Positions 1 through 8,622 of a DNA stretch of 64,000 nt are shown here, one piece after another. The stretch comes from VFMC01 sp040380855 (GTDB lineage: Bacteria > Actinomycetota > Acidimicrobiia > Acidimicrobiales > Ilumatobacteraceae). The first letter of the stretch is position 1, and each line of letters begins with the position of its first letter. Under the pieces are notes generated by a model. That model was not told the DNA's origin and did not search any database. It saw nothing but the letters and a program-made list of their open reading frames with translations. Position numbers and translations under genes: made by a program. Where the stretch lies: the NCBI GenBank assembly GCA_040380855.1, contig JBEIIG010000005.1:37010-101009 (forward strand), read 5' to 3'.

Positions 1-1
1 C

Positions 2-1444
2 GGCTACCTGGTCGAGACCATCGAGCACAACGACGACTTCACGGTGTGGACCTTCACGCTGCGCTCGGGCATCACGTTCCACGACGGCACCCCGCTCGAC
101 GCGGCCGCCGCCGTGCGCAACCTGCAGGAGACCGGCACCGGCCTGCTCGTGTCGAACGCCATCAAGGACTACGGCAAGAACCCCGACGGCAGCCTGGCCA
201 TCGAGGCAACCGGCGACCTGACGTTCACCATCAAGACCGGCAAGGACGGCGACCTCAGCAACCCGCTGCCGTGGCCCAACCTGCCTGCGTCGCTGTCGGG
301 CCAGCTCGGCCTGATCGCCTCGCCCACGTGGCTCGACGCCGTGAAGGCCGGCACCGCCGACCAGACCATGGCTGTGGGCACCGGCCCGTTCATGGTCGAC
401 AGCTACGCCCCGCAGGACAAGTTGATCGTCAAGCGCAACCCCAGCTACTGGCAGAAAGACGCCGCCGGGAACCAGTTGCCCTTCCTCGACTCGATCGAGT
501 TCCGCGTCATCCAAGACAGCGAGACCGCAGCCGAGGCGCTGCGCAACGGCGACATCGACATCTTCTCCACGTCGGCAGCCGCCGTCATCGCCGACTTCCG
601 CGAGACGCCCGACGAGTTCCCGATGAACGAGCAGAACACGCTCACCGAGACCAACTACATCCTCATCGACCTCGACAAGGCCGGCCCGCTGCAGGACAAG
701 CGCTTCCGCTGCGCGCTGTACAAGGCCATCGACCGCCAGGAGCAGATCGACCTCACGGCCGGCGGCATCCTGCAGGTGGCCAACGGTCTGTTCTCGCCCG
801 GCCAAGAGGGCTACCTCGAAGACAACGGCGTCGACACCAGCCAAGACCTCGAGGGCGCCCAGGCACTCCTCGACGAGTACGTCGCCGAGAACCCCGATGT
901 GGAACTGAAGGTGAAGTACGGCACCACGGTCAACAACATCAACGCCCAGGTGGCCGAGCTGCTGCAGGGCTACTGGGCCGAGATCGGCGTCGAGACCGAG
1001 ATCATCCAGGTGCCGCAGGACCAGTTCATCACCAAGGCCCTGTTCGGCGATCCCGAGTTCTACATGTACGGCTGGCGTAACCACGGTGGCTCGTTCATCG
1101 ACCAGCAGTACTTCTGGTGGCACTCGTCGGCTGCACCGCCCGACGGCCAGTTGGCCCTCAACTTCGGCCGTGTCCGCGATCCCATCGTCGACGAGAACCT
1201 CGAGAAGCAGCGCACCGAGACCGACCCGGCCAAGCGCAAGGAGTACGCCGAGAACGTGAACCGCCAGATGGCCGGCGAGTGCTACTCGTTTGCTGGTTCG
1301 TGGACCATCTGGGGCACCCCGCACGCACCCAAGGTGCAGGGCCTCGGCACCCACGCGTTCCCGGATGGCACCGCCAGCCGTGACGGCGCCGGCTTCTCGG
1401 GCCAGTTCTGGACCAACAACATCTGGATCGATCCGGAAGCCTGA
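2..1444 (+). CDS. ABC transporter solute-binding protein, peptide/nickel family (SBP_bac_5), 5' truncated
   Basis: Extracytoplasmic substrate-binding component of a dipeptide/oligopeptide-type importer; it would capture substrate outside the membrane and deliver it to the permeases encoded next. The frame is open from base 2, so the true start and the lipoprotein signal lie outside the window; 480 codons remain. Seen in sequence: the family pattern FTLRSGITFHDGTPLDA, a later TVGTGPF-like stretch (AVGTGPFMVDSYAP), NPSYW, and FRCALYKAIDRQ in the hinge half. The gene heads a co-directional set of two permeases and two ATPases, which fixes the transporter class. Substrate cannot be read from sequence; peptides are the family default, but sugars, nickel or opines are possible. 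Confidence 0.93.
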   Translation, partial: GYLVETIEHNDDFTVWTFTLRSGITFHDGTPLDAAAAVRNLQETGTGLLVSNAIKDYGKNPDGSLAIEATGDLTFTIKTGKDGDLSNPLPWPNLPASLSGQLGLIASPTWLDAVKAGTADQTMAVGTGPFMVDSYAPQDKLIVKRNPSYWQKDAAGNQLPFLDSIEFRVIQDSETAAEALRNGDIDIFSTSAAAVIADFRETPDEFPMNEQNTLTETNYILIDLDKAGPLQDKRFRCALYKAIDRQEQIDLTAGGILQVANGLFSPGQEGYLEDNGVDTSQDLEGAQALLDEYVAENPDVELKVKYGTTVNNINAQVAELLQGYWAEIGVETEIIQVPQDQFITKALFGDPEFYMYGWRNHGGSFIDQQYFWWHSSAAPPDGQLALNFGRVRDPIVDENLEKQRTETDPAKRKEYAENVNRQMAGECYSFAGSWTIWGTPHAPKVQGLGTHAFPDGTASRDGAGFSGQFWTNNIWIDPEA

Positions 1445-1469
1445 TCCACTTTCGCTGACCACCGGGCAG

Positions 1470-1501
1470 GCCGGGTGATGTCGACTCCGACGTCACCCGG
1501 C
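1470..1501 (+). promoter_or_regulatory. Intercistronic hairpin between binding-protein and permease genes
   Basis: Near-perfect inverted repeat with 14-nt arms (1470-1483 and 1488-1501), a single T/C mismatch that would form a G-U pair in RNA, and a 4-nt loop, followed by a C run and no T tract. It sits 25 bp after the binding-protein stop and 44 bp before the permease start. Such stems in transporter operons usually protect the upstream message or partly terminate, giving more binding protein than permease. That role is inferred. Confidence 0.7.
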
Positions 1502-1545
1502 CCCCGGCGGTCGTCCCTGTTCACCCTTTCGTCCGAGGTAATCGC

Positions 1546-2547
1546 TTGCGTTACGTACTCCAACGGCTGTTGCAGTTCCTGATCGTGTTCTTCATCGTCA
1601 CGTTCGGGGTGATGGTGCTCATCCGCCTCGGCCTGAACGCTCCGGGCGACCCGGCCCGAACCCTGCTCGGCGGCAGCGTGTCCGACGAGATGATCGCCGA
1701 GTACACCAACAAGTACCGACTCGACCAGAACTACCTCGTGCAATACCTGTACTGGCTCGGCAACTTCCTGCAGGGCGACATGGGCTTCTCCAAGCCGAAC
1801 TCGATGGACGTGTCGAAACTCGTGCTGTCACGTGTGATGGTCACCGTGCTGCTCGGCATCTACGCCCTCGTGCTGGCACTGATCATCAGCGTGCCGCTCG
1901 CCGTGCGCCAGGCCTGGAAGCGCGACGGCCGATTCGACAAGAGCGCCAGCATCGTCACCTTCGGCTTCGTCTCGGTGCCCGGCATCGTGCTCGCCCCACT
2001 GCTCGTACTCGTCTTCGTGAAGAAGACCGAGTTCACCGTCGGCAACTACGTGCTCACCATCGGCGGCTGGTTCCCCCGCATCGGCGACAAGATCTACCCC
2101 TGGCAAGACCTCGGGGCGCACTTCCAGAACTTCTTCGTGCCCGTACTCGTGCTGGCGCTGCCGTTGGCCGCCATCTACACCCGCATCCTGCGCGGCGACA
2201 TGGTGCAGACCCTGCAGGCCGACTTCATCACCCTCGCCAGCGCCAAGGGCGTGCCACCCCGCCGGGTGCTGTGGGTGCACGCGCTGCGCAACTCGCTGCT
2301 CTCGCTGCTCACCGCCGTGGGCGGCCAGATCGGTGGCATCGTGGGTGGTGCGCTCATCGTCGAGAGCTATTTCGCGATGCCCGGGATGGGCAACCTCCTC
2401 GTGGCCGCCATCTTGAGCCGCGACTTCTTCATCGTGCAGAGCGTCGCCGCAATCTTGGTGATCACCGTGGTGCTCACGAACCTGGTGGTCGATCTGCTCT
2501 ACGCGGTACTCGATCCCCGTATCCGCCACGCCCGCGCACTCGCCTGA
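1546..2547 (+). CDS. ABC transporter permease, DppB/OppB type
   Basis: First membrane subunit of the peptide-type importer. The 333-residue length is normal for DppB/OppB. The N terminus MRYVLQRLLQFLIVFFIVTF is the family's hallmark first helix, which supports the TTG start at 1546; a GAGG ribosome site lies at 1535-1538, about 7 nt upstream. Six membrane segments are expected. The cytoplasmic EAA loop that docks on the ATPases is visible as ADFITLASAKGVPPRRVLW, followed by FAMPGMGNLL near the C terminus. A large, polar extracytoplasmic insert (around residues 160-190) separates the middle helices. The next permease starts 10 bp downstream. Confidence 0.95.
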   Translation: MRYVLQRLLQFLIVFFIVTFGVMVLIRLGLNAPGDPARTLLGGSVSDEMIAEYTNKYRLDQNYLVQYLYWLGNFLQGDMGFSKPNSMDVSKLVLSRVMVTVLLGIYALVLALIISVPLAVRQAWKRDGRFDKSASIVTFGFVSVPGIVLAPLLVLVFVKKTEFTVGNYVLTIGGWFPRIGDKIYPWQDLGAHFQNFFVPVLVLALPLAAIYTRILRGDMVQTLQADFITLASAKGVPPRRVLWVHALRNSLLSLLTAVGGQIGGIVGGALIVESYFAMPGMGNLLVAAILSRDFFIVQSVAAILVITVVLTNLVVDLLYAVLDPRIRHARALA

Positions 2548-2557
2548 GGACCCGACC

Positions 2558-3496
2558 ATGACCGCAACCCTCACCCCTGCCGAGGCACCTGCACCTGCCG
2601 CCCCCGAACCGGCGGCTGCCGCACCGAGGAAGAAGCGCAAGCGACCCACGTTCGGCATGATCTTTGCCGTCACGTTCCTCGTCGGGCTCACCTTCCTCGC
2701 CTTCTTCGCCGACTACCTGCCGTTCATCCGCTATCCCGACGACAAGATCAAAGGCGGCGCCCGCTACGGCATCGGCCCGGGTTGGGAGGCCTGGTTCGGC
2801 ACCGAGAAACTCGGTCGCGACGTGTTCGCCCGCTGCATCTACGGCGCCAAGTACTCGTTGCAGATCGGCGTCTACGCCACGATCATCGGGCTCATCGCCG
2901 GCGGGTTCCTCGGCGTCCTCGCCGGCTACTACCGCGGCTGGGTCGACCGGGTGGTGTCGATCATCATCGACTGCCTGCTCGCCATCCCGGCGCTTCTCTT
3001 CGCCATCCTGCTCGTCAACCGGCTCGACGATGTGAAGGAGACCGCCGAGTGGCTGAACTGGCTCACCCGCCAGTGGCAGATCGTGCTCGCGCTCAGCATC
3101 CTCGCCACGGCACCGCTGGCCCGCATCGTGCGCGCCCAGACCATGTCGTTGCGTGAGCGAGAGTTCGTGCTGGCGGCCCGCAGCCTGGGCGCCAAGCCAG
3201 CACGTGTGATGTTCCGCGAGATCCTGCCCAGCCTCGTGCCGGCCATGCTCACCGTGGCCTTCACGGCCCTCAGCATCCTCATCGCCTCCGAGGGCGCCCT
3301 CGCCTTCCTCGGCCTCGGCCTCGAGATCGGCACCCCCACCTGGGGCACCCTCATCCAGGAGAACCGCACCAAGATCTACGACGCATGGTGGGCCACCATC
3401 TTCCCGTGTCTGATGCTGTTCCTCACCGTGCTCTCGTTCAACATCATCGGCGACGGATTGAGTCGCCGCTTCGACATCCGACAGGCGGGCGTATGA
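2558..3496 (+). CDS. ABC transporter permease, DppC/OppC type
   Basis: Second membrane subunit, 312 residues. An Ala/Pro-rich, probably cytoplasmic N-terminal tail (about 25 residues) ends in a basic KKRKRP patch before the first helix. The typical DppC segment FGTEKLGRDVFARCIYGAK precedes the transport domain, and the EAA loop REREFVLAARSLGAKPARV is intact. The C terminus, GDGLSRRFDIR, is the normal DppC ending (usually GDxLRDxLDPR). The stop codon overlaps the start of the first ATPase gene by 4 bp (ATGA), so translation is probably coupled. It forms a heterodimer with the DppB-like subunit. Confidence 0.95.
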   Translation: MTATLTPAEAPAPAAPEPAAAAPRKKRKRPTFGMIFAVTFLVGLTFLAFFADYLPFIRYPDDKIKGGARYGIGPGWEAWFGTEKLGRDVFARCIYGAKYSLQIGVYATIIGLIAGGFLGVLAGYYRGWVDRVVSIIIDCLLAIPALLFAILLVNRLDDVKETAEWLNWLTRQWQIVLALSILATAPLARIVRAQTMSLREREFVLAARSLGAKPARVMFREILPSLVPAMLTVAFTALSILIASEGALAFLGLGLEIGTPTWGTLIQENRTKIYDAWWATIFPCLMLFLTVLSFNIIGDGLSRRFDIRQAGV

Positions 3497-4578
3497 GCGA
3501 CCTCATCCAAGCGTCGAGCCGCGACATCGCCGGCCCGCTCCTCGAACTGACCGACGTCACCACCCACTTCCAGACCGAGCGTGGCCTCGTCCGCGCTGTC
3601 GACGGAGTGAGCTTCACACTCGACCGCGGCAAGGCGCTCGGCATCGTCGGCGAGAGCGGCTCGGGCAAGACCATCCTGTCGCGCTCGATCATGGGCCTGC
3701 TGCCGCCACGCGGCACCGTGCGCGGTGGCAGCGTGCGCTTCGAGGGTCGCGAGGTCGGCAACCTCGGACGCAACGAGATGCGCAGCGTGTGGGGCAAGGA
3801 AATGGCGATGATCTTCCAGGATCCCATGACCTCGCTGAACCCGGTGATGAAGATCGGCAAGCAGATCGCCGAACCGCTGCAGATCCACCTCGGCATGACC
3901 AAGCAGAACGCCTGGGCCACCGCCGAGAAGCTGCTCACCGACGTGCGCATCCCCGAGGCCAAGCGCCGCCTCGAGCAGTACCCGCACGAGATGTCGGGCG
4001 GTATGCGCCAGCGCGTGATGATCGCCATCGCCCTGGCCTGTGGCCCCACCGCGCTGTTCGCCGACGAGCCCACCACCGCGCTCGACGTCACCGTGCAGGC
4101 GCAGATCCTCGACCTGCTCGGCGAACAACGCCGCGAGCGCAACATGAGCCTCGTGCTGGTCACCCACGACCTCGGCGTGGTGGCCGGCCACACCGACGAG
4201 ATCGCCGTGATGTACGGCGGCAAGCTCGTCGAGAAGGCTGGCACCAAGCGACTCTTCACACACATGAAGATGCCCTACACCGAGGCGTTGCTGCAGAGCA
4301 TCCCGAAGCTCGAAGACCCGAGCCACACCCGGCTGCACGCCATCGCCGGCCGTCCACCCGACCTCGTCAACCCGCCGAAGGGCTGCCGCTTCGCTGCACG
4401 CTGTGCATACGCCACCGATCAGTGCGTGAACGAAGAGCCGCCCCTCGTCGCCGCCGCCGACGACCCCACCCACCTGTACGCGTGCTGGTACCCGGTCGGC
4501 AGCCCCGAGAACGACGCCGCCAAGGAACGACTCGCCGCCACACCCGTCTCGGTGGGCACCGCCGCAGGAGGCAACTGA
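3493..4578 (+). CDS. ABC transporter ATP-binding protein, OppD/DppD type
   Basis: First nucleotide-binding subunit of the importer (361 residues). The ATG at 3493 overlaps the permease stop and gives the usual short leader before the ABC fold; a longer upstream reading frame exists but runs inside the permease gene. Visible motifs: Walker A GESGSGKT, Q-loop MIFQDPMTSLNP, signature SGGMRQRVMIAIALA, Walker B ALFADEPTTALDVTVQ, and switch His in LVTHDLGVVAGHTD. The C-terminal oligopeptide/dipeptide extension with the CRFAARC...C cysteine cluster (usually an iron-sulfur or metal-binding tail in OppD/OppF) is present. Confidence 0.95.
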   Translation: MSDLIQASSRDIAGPLLELTDVTTHFQTERGLVRAVDGVSFTLDRGKALGIVGESGSGKTILSRSIMGLLPPRGTVRGGSVRFEGREVGNLGRNEMRSVWGKEMAMIFQDPMTSLNPVMKIGKQIAEPLQIHLGMTKQNAWATAEKLLTDVRIPEAKRRLEQYPHEMSGGMRQRVMIAIALACGPTALFADEPTTALDVTVQAQILDLLGEQRRERNMSLVLVTHDLGVVAGHTDEIAVMYGGKLVEKAGTKRLFTHMKMPYTEALLQSIPKLEDPSHTRLHAIAGRPPDLVNPPKGCRFAARCAYATDQCVNEEPPLVAAADDPTHLYACWYPVGSPENDAAKERLAATPVSVGTAAGGN

Positions 4579-4579
4579 C

Positions 4580-5593
4580 ATGGCCGGTACCGGCACCGCA
4601 CACCTCCGCGACAGCGACGACGTGCTCTTGCGCGTCGAGAACCTCGTCGTCGAGTTCCCCGTCGGGCGCACCGGCCTGAAGGTGAACGCCGTCAGCGGTA
4701 TCAGCTTCGACGTCATCCGCGGCGAGACGCTCGGCCTCGTCGGCGAGTCGGGCTGCGGCAAGAGCACCACGGGCCGGGCGATCATGCAACTGCCCCGCCC
4801 CACCAGCGGTTCGGTGCGCTTCGAGGGCAACGAACTCACGGCGCTCTCGGGCGATCCGATGCGCGAGGCACGCACGCGCATGCAGATGATCTTCCAAGAC
4901 CCCATCTCGTCGCTCAACCCGCGCCGCAAGGTGCGCCAAGTCGTGATGGAGCCGCTCAACATCTGGAAGCGCGGCAGCGCGCAGGAACGGTCGCAGAAGG
5001 TCGACTCCATCCTCGAGCAGGTGGGCATCGACCCGCAGCGCGCCGCCGAGAGCCAGGCGCACCAGTTCTCGGGCGGCCAGTGCCAGCGCATCTCCATCGC
5101 GCGTTCGCTCGTGCTCGATCCGTCGCTCATCATCTGCGACGAACCGGTCAGCGCCCTCGACGTCAGCGTGCAAGCCCAGGTGTTGAACCTGCTCGAGGAC
5201 CTGAAGAAGACCTACGGGCTCACGCTCATCTTCATCGCCCACGACCTGGCCGTGGTGAAGAACATCAGCGACCGCGTGGCGGTGATGTACCTCGGCAAGT
5301 TGTGCGAGGTGGCCCCGTCCGACGATCTGTACCACCACCCGATGCACCACTACACCCGGGTGCTGCTCGATTCGATCCCGGTGCCCGACCCTGCTGTGGC
5401 CGTACGCAAGACCGCCATCGAGGGCGAGATCCCGTCGCCGGTGGCACCGCCGCCCGGCTGCCGGTTCAACACCCGCTGCCCGGCTGCGCAAGACATATGC
5501 CGCACCCAGGAGCCGCAGTTGCGCGAACTGGCTGCCGGCCACTTCGTCGCCTGCCACTTCCCGGCCGAGACACCGGTGCCGAACCCGCGCTGA
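4580..5593 (+). CDS. ABC transporter ATP-binding protein, OppF/DppF type
   Basis: Second nucleotide-binding subunit (337 residues), starting 1 bp after the OppD-like stop. Motifs are complete: Walker A GESGCGKST, Q-loop MIFQDPISSLNPRRK, signature FSGGQCQRISIARSL, Walker B SLIICDEPVSALDVSVQ, H-loop FIAHDLAVVKNIS. The C-terminal extension carries GCRFNTRCPAAQDICRTQEP, the OppF-type cysteine cluster. This is the last gene of the transporter unit; a minus-strand gene converges 12 bp downstream, and no clear terminator hairpin separates them. Confidence 0.95.
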   Translation: MAGTGTAHLRDSDDVLLRVENLVVEFPVGRTGLKVNAVSGISFDVIRGETLGLVGESGCGKSTTGRAIMQLPRPTSGSVRFEGNELTALSGDPMREARTRMQMIFQDPISSLNPRRKVRQVVMEPLNIWKRGSAQERSQKVDSILEQVGIDPQRAAESQAHQFSGGQCQRISIARSLVLDPSLIICDEPVSALDVSVQAQVLNLLEDLKKTYGLTLIFIAHDLAVVKNISDRVAVMYLGKLCEVAPSDDLYHHPMHHYTRVLLDSIPVPDPAVAVRKTAIEGEIPSPVAPPPGCRFNTRCPAAQDICRTQEPQLRELAAGHFVACHFPAETPVPNPR

Positions 5594-5605
5594 CGGTGAG
5601 CCCCG

Positions 5606-6421
5606 CTACGAGTTCGTGAAGTTCGGGGGGCGGCGCTCGACGAACGCCGCCATCGCCTCACGGTGATCGGCCGTTGCCGACGCCATGATCTGCTGGCGGT
5701 TCTCGAGGTCGATCGCCGCCTGCATCCCCGGGATCTCGAGCGCCGACCACATGCCTTCCTTGGTGAGCGCCACTCCGAACGGGGCGTTCTGCATCACCTG
5801 GTCGGCCTTGGCCAGCGCCGTGGCCAGCAGCGCATCGTCGTCGACCAGATCGACCACCAACCCGATGCGATAGGCCTCCTCGGCGTCGAACACCCGCCCC
5901 GTGAGCATCAGCTCCTGGGCACGCGAGGCCCCGACCAGACGGGGCAGCAGCCACGATGTGCCGATGTCGCACGCCGACAACCCGATGCGGATGAATGCGG
6001 CGTTGAACTTCGCCGAACGAGCGGCAAGACGGATGTCGCTGCCGAGCACCAGCGCGAAGCCGCCGCCCGCTGCGGGCCCGTTCACGGCTGCGATCACGGG
6101 TTGCGGCAACGAGCGCAGCGTGGGGATGAGCGACGCGATGTGCTTCTGCACGGCGAAACCGGCCTGGGTGCGCCCCATGCCCTCGGTGTGCGGCGCCGTG
6201 CCGTAGCCGCCCAGATCGAGCCCGACGCAGAAGCCGCGGCCCGCGCCGGTGAGCACGACCACGCGAACCGTCGGATCGACGGCAATGGCGCGCAGGTGTT
6301 CGTGCAGGCTCTGCACCAGTTCGCCCGTCATCGCGTTGAGGCGTTCGGGGCGGTTGAGGGTGAGCAGGGCGACGCCCGGCTGGGGTTCGGATCGTTCGAC
6401 GACCGACATCGATGCACTCAT
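5606..6421 (-). CDS. Enoyl-CoA hydratase/isomerase (crotonase) family protein
   Basis: Crotonase-fold acyl-CoA enzyme, 271 residues. The oxyanion-hole segments GRGFCVGLDL and NGPAAGGGFALVLGSDIRLA are clear. The two glutamates that catalyse water addition in classic hydratases are absent: alignment to GGGCELA and QPEILLG gives Ala and Phe. An isomerase, hydrolase or lyase of the same fold is therefore more likely than a hydratase. The start at 6421 (MSASMSVVERSEP) is chosen; an ATG at 6430 is equally possible. The gene stands alone, convergent with the transporter operon and divergent from the glycosylase gene, so context does not name the substrate. Confidence 0.85.
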   Translation of the reverse strand: MSASMSVVERSEPQPGVALLTLNRPERLNAMTGELVQSLHEHLRAIAVDPTVRVVVLTGAGRGFCVGLDLGGYGTAPHTEGMGRTQAGFAVQKHIASLIPTLRSLPQPVIAAVNGPAAGGGFALVLGSDIRLAARSAKFNAAFIRIGLSACDIGTSWLLPRLVGASRAQELMLTGRVFDAEEAYRIGLVVDLVDDDALLATALAKADQVMQNAPFGVALTKEGMWSALEIPGMQAAIDLENRQQIMASATADHREAMAAFVERRPPNFTNS

Positions 6422-6486
6422 GTGCACCATCGTGGCCCACACCGGGGTCCGCGAACGATGCGAGACCCTCTTGGTACCGTCGTCCG

Positions 6487-7407
6487 ATGACCCTCGTCGA
6501 ACCCGAGCACCAGCGGGCAGCCGCGCCCCCGCAGTCGGCGATCGACCCTGCCCTGGCGCTCGCACCCCTCCGGCAGGGCCGGTGCGATCCCACCACCCGG
6601 CTCGCACCCGGCGAGTTCATCCGTGCCACCCTCACCCCGCACGGGCCCGGCACCGTGCACCTGCGCTGGCACACCGGGTCGATCGAGGCACGGGCGTGGG
6701 GCCCCGGTGCCGACTGGATGCTGGCCCGTACCGACGCACTGGTGGGCCTCGCCGACACCGCGCACCGCTTCGACACCGCCCACCCCGCCATCATGCGGGC
6801 CCAGCGCAACCACCCGCACCTGCGCCTCGGCGCCAGCGGCGACCTCTACCACGACCTCCTGCCCACCATCTTGGCCCAGCGCATCACCGCGGGCGAGGCC
6901 GTGGCCCAATGGCGGCGGCTGTGCGAGCGCCTCGGCGAGGCAGCACCCGGGCCGTTCCCGGGCCTGCTGCTGCCGCCCCGTCCCGAGCGGCTGGCAAGCA
7001 CCCCGAGCTGGTGGTTCCACCCGCTCGGCATCGAACGCAAACGGGCCGAACCGCTCATCACCGTGGCCCGCCACAGCGAGTCGCTGTGGCGCTGGGCAGC
7101 ACAGGGCAGCACCGTGTCGGCCACCAAACTCGCCCTGCTGCGCGGCGTGGGCGAATGGACCATCGGGGTGGTGCTCGGTCTGTCGCTCGGCGAGCCCGAC
7201 GCCATCGCCGTCGGCGACTATCACCTGAAGAACACCGTGGCCTACGCCCTCGCCGGCGAGGCCCGCGCCACCGACGAACGCATGCTCGAACTGCTCGCCC
7301 CCTACCGGGGCCAACGCGGCCGGGTGGTGCGCCTGCTGCAGCTCGACGGCCACGGCGCACCCAAGTTCGGGCCGCGCCAACGGGTGCTGCCCATGGCCCG
7401 GTGGTGA
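6487..7407 (+). CDS. DNA-3-methyladenine glycosylase family protein (AlkA-like, HhH-GPD)
   Basis: Base-excision repair glycosylase that would remove alkylated purines. The 306-residue protein has a variable N-terminal part followed by the HhH-GPD core: LPTILAQRITAGEA matches the helix before the hairpin, GVGEWTIGVVL is the helix-hairpin-helix (usually G-I/V-G-xWTA), and the catalytic Asp lies in AVGDYHLKN. The start at 6487 is the first ATG after the divergent intergenic region; longer frames run into the neighbouring gene's start. It has no operon partner: the mannosyltransferase gene follows 30 bp later but is functionally unrelated. Confidence 0.85.
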   Translation: MTLVEPEHQRAAAPPQSAIDPALALAPLRQGRCDPTTRLAPGEFIRATLTPHGPGTVHLRWHTGSIEARAWGPGADWMLARTDALVGLADTAHRFDTAHPAIMRAQRNHPHLRLGASGDLYHDLLPTILAQRITAGEAVAQWRRLCERLGEAAPGPFPGLLLPPRPERLASTPSWWFHPLGIERKRAEPLITVARHSESLWRWAAQGSTVSATKLALLRGVGEWTIGVVLGLSLGEPDAIAVGDYHLKNTVAYALAGEARATDERMLELLAPYRGQRGRVVRLLQLDGHGAPKFGPRQRVLPMARW

Positions 7408-7437
7408 TCGCAGTGCCGTGTTAGCGTCGCTGCGCCG

Positions 7438-8622
7438 ATGACCGCCCTCGCCACTGCTCCGACCCATACCGACGAGTCCCAGTGGGCCTCGATGCTGCGC
7501 CGCACGGCCGTCGCATTCGTGCTGTCCCGACTCTGTGTCATCGCCGGGGCGGCGATCGTGGCCGCCCAGGAAGTGGCCGAAGCCAACCGCGAGGGCCTGC
7601 CCCGCCCCAAGAACGCGGTCGGCCTCATCCTCCAGGTGCTCACGTCGTGGGACGGCGCCTGGTACTACCGCATCATCCGCGACTGGTACCCCACCAGCAT
7701 CCCCACCACGATCACCTACGAGATGGCCGAGGCCCGGGCCGCCTTCTTCCCGGTGTACCCGCTCGTCGTGCGCGGCGCCGACGCCGTCCTGCCCGGCGGC
7801 GACGTGTTCGCCGGGCTGTTCGTCAACACGCTGCTCGGCGCGCTCGCCATCTGGCTCATCGGCCTGCTGGCGAAGACGGTGTACGGCGAGCGGGTCGCCT
7901 ACCGCACCATGCTGCTGCTCATCTTCTTCCCCGGCAGCTTCGTGCTCAGCTTCACTTACTCCGAGGCCACGTTGCTGGCGGTGGCGGGCGGCTGCCTGCT
8001 GTGTCTGCAGCATCGTCACTGGGCCGCCGCCGGGGTGCTCGCCGCCCTCGGGACGGCCACCCGCCCGAACGGCCTCGCCCTCGTCGCCGCATGCGCCGTC
8101 GCTGCGCTGCTCGCCATCCGCGACCGACGCGAGTGGCGATCACTCATCGCCCCCGTGCTGGCCCCGCTCGGCTTCATCGTGTTCCAGTGGTACCTCTACG
8201 AACGCACCGGTGAATGGGCGTGGTTCCGTGTGCAGACCGAGGCCTGGGACGAGGGAACCAGTTTCGGCTGGACCGCGGTGAAGAACACGCTCGAAGCCTT
8301 CACCCATCCGCTGTCGTCGCCCACCGACATCCTCACCGCAGTGTCGTTCCTCACCATGATCGCGATGGTGGTGGTGATGTGGCGCAAACGCCTGCCGGCA
8401 CCGTGGGTGGCGTTCACCCTGGTCGTGCTCGCGCTGATGATCCTTCCCGCCACCGTCACCGCCCGACCGCGCTTCTTGTTCACCGCCTTCCCATTGTTCA
8501 TCGCGGTCGCGGCCTGGTGGCCCGAGGAGCACGAGGAGGCCTGGGGGGCCACCATCGCCATGGGCGCCGCTGGCCTCGTCACCCTCACCGGGCTCTACGG
8601 CGTCCTCGGCGCCATTCCGTGA
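7438..8622 (+). CDS. PIG-V-like integral membrane mannosyltransferase (GT-C type)
   Basis: Multi-pass membrane protein of 394 residues that would move mannose from polyprenyl-phosphate-mannose onto a lipid-linked glycan on the outer face of the membrane. The first-loop sequence SWDGAWYYRIIRDWYP with its Asp, and FFPVYPLVVRG, match the PIG-V/GPI mannosyltransferase II pattern. Around ten hydrophobic segments follow. The stop overlaps the start of the AftD-like gene (GTGA, 4 bp), so the two are translationally coupled and probably act on the same glycan. Mycobacterial PIG-V-like enzymes add the first mannose to proteins or lipids, but the acceptor here is unknown. Confidence 0.8.
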   Translation: MTALATAPTHTDESQWASMLRRTAVAFVLSRLCVIAGAAIVAAQEVAEANREGLPRPKNAVGLILQVLTSWDGAWYYRIIRDWYPTSIPTTITYEMAEARAAFFPVYPLVVRGADAVLPGGDVFAGLFVNTLLGALAIWLIGLLAKTVYGERVAYRTMLLLIFFPGSFVLSFTYSEATLLAVAGGCLLCLQHRHWAAAGVLAALGTATRPNGLALVAACAVAALLAIRDRREWRSLIAPVLAPLGFIVFQWYLYERTGEWAWFRVQTEAWDEGTSFGWTAVKNTLEAFTHPLSSPTDILTAVSFLTMIAMVVVMWRKRLPAPWVAFTLVVLALMILPATVTARPRFLFTAFPLFIAVAAWWPEEHEEAWGATIAMGAAGLVTLTGLYGVLGAIP

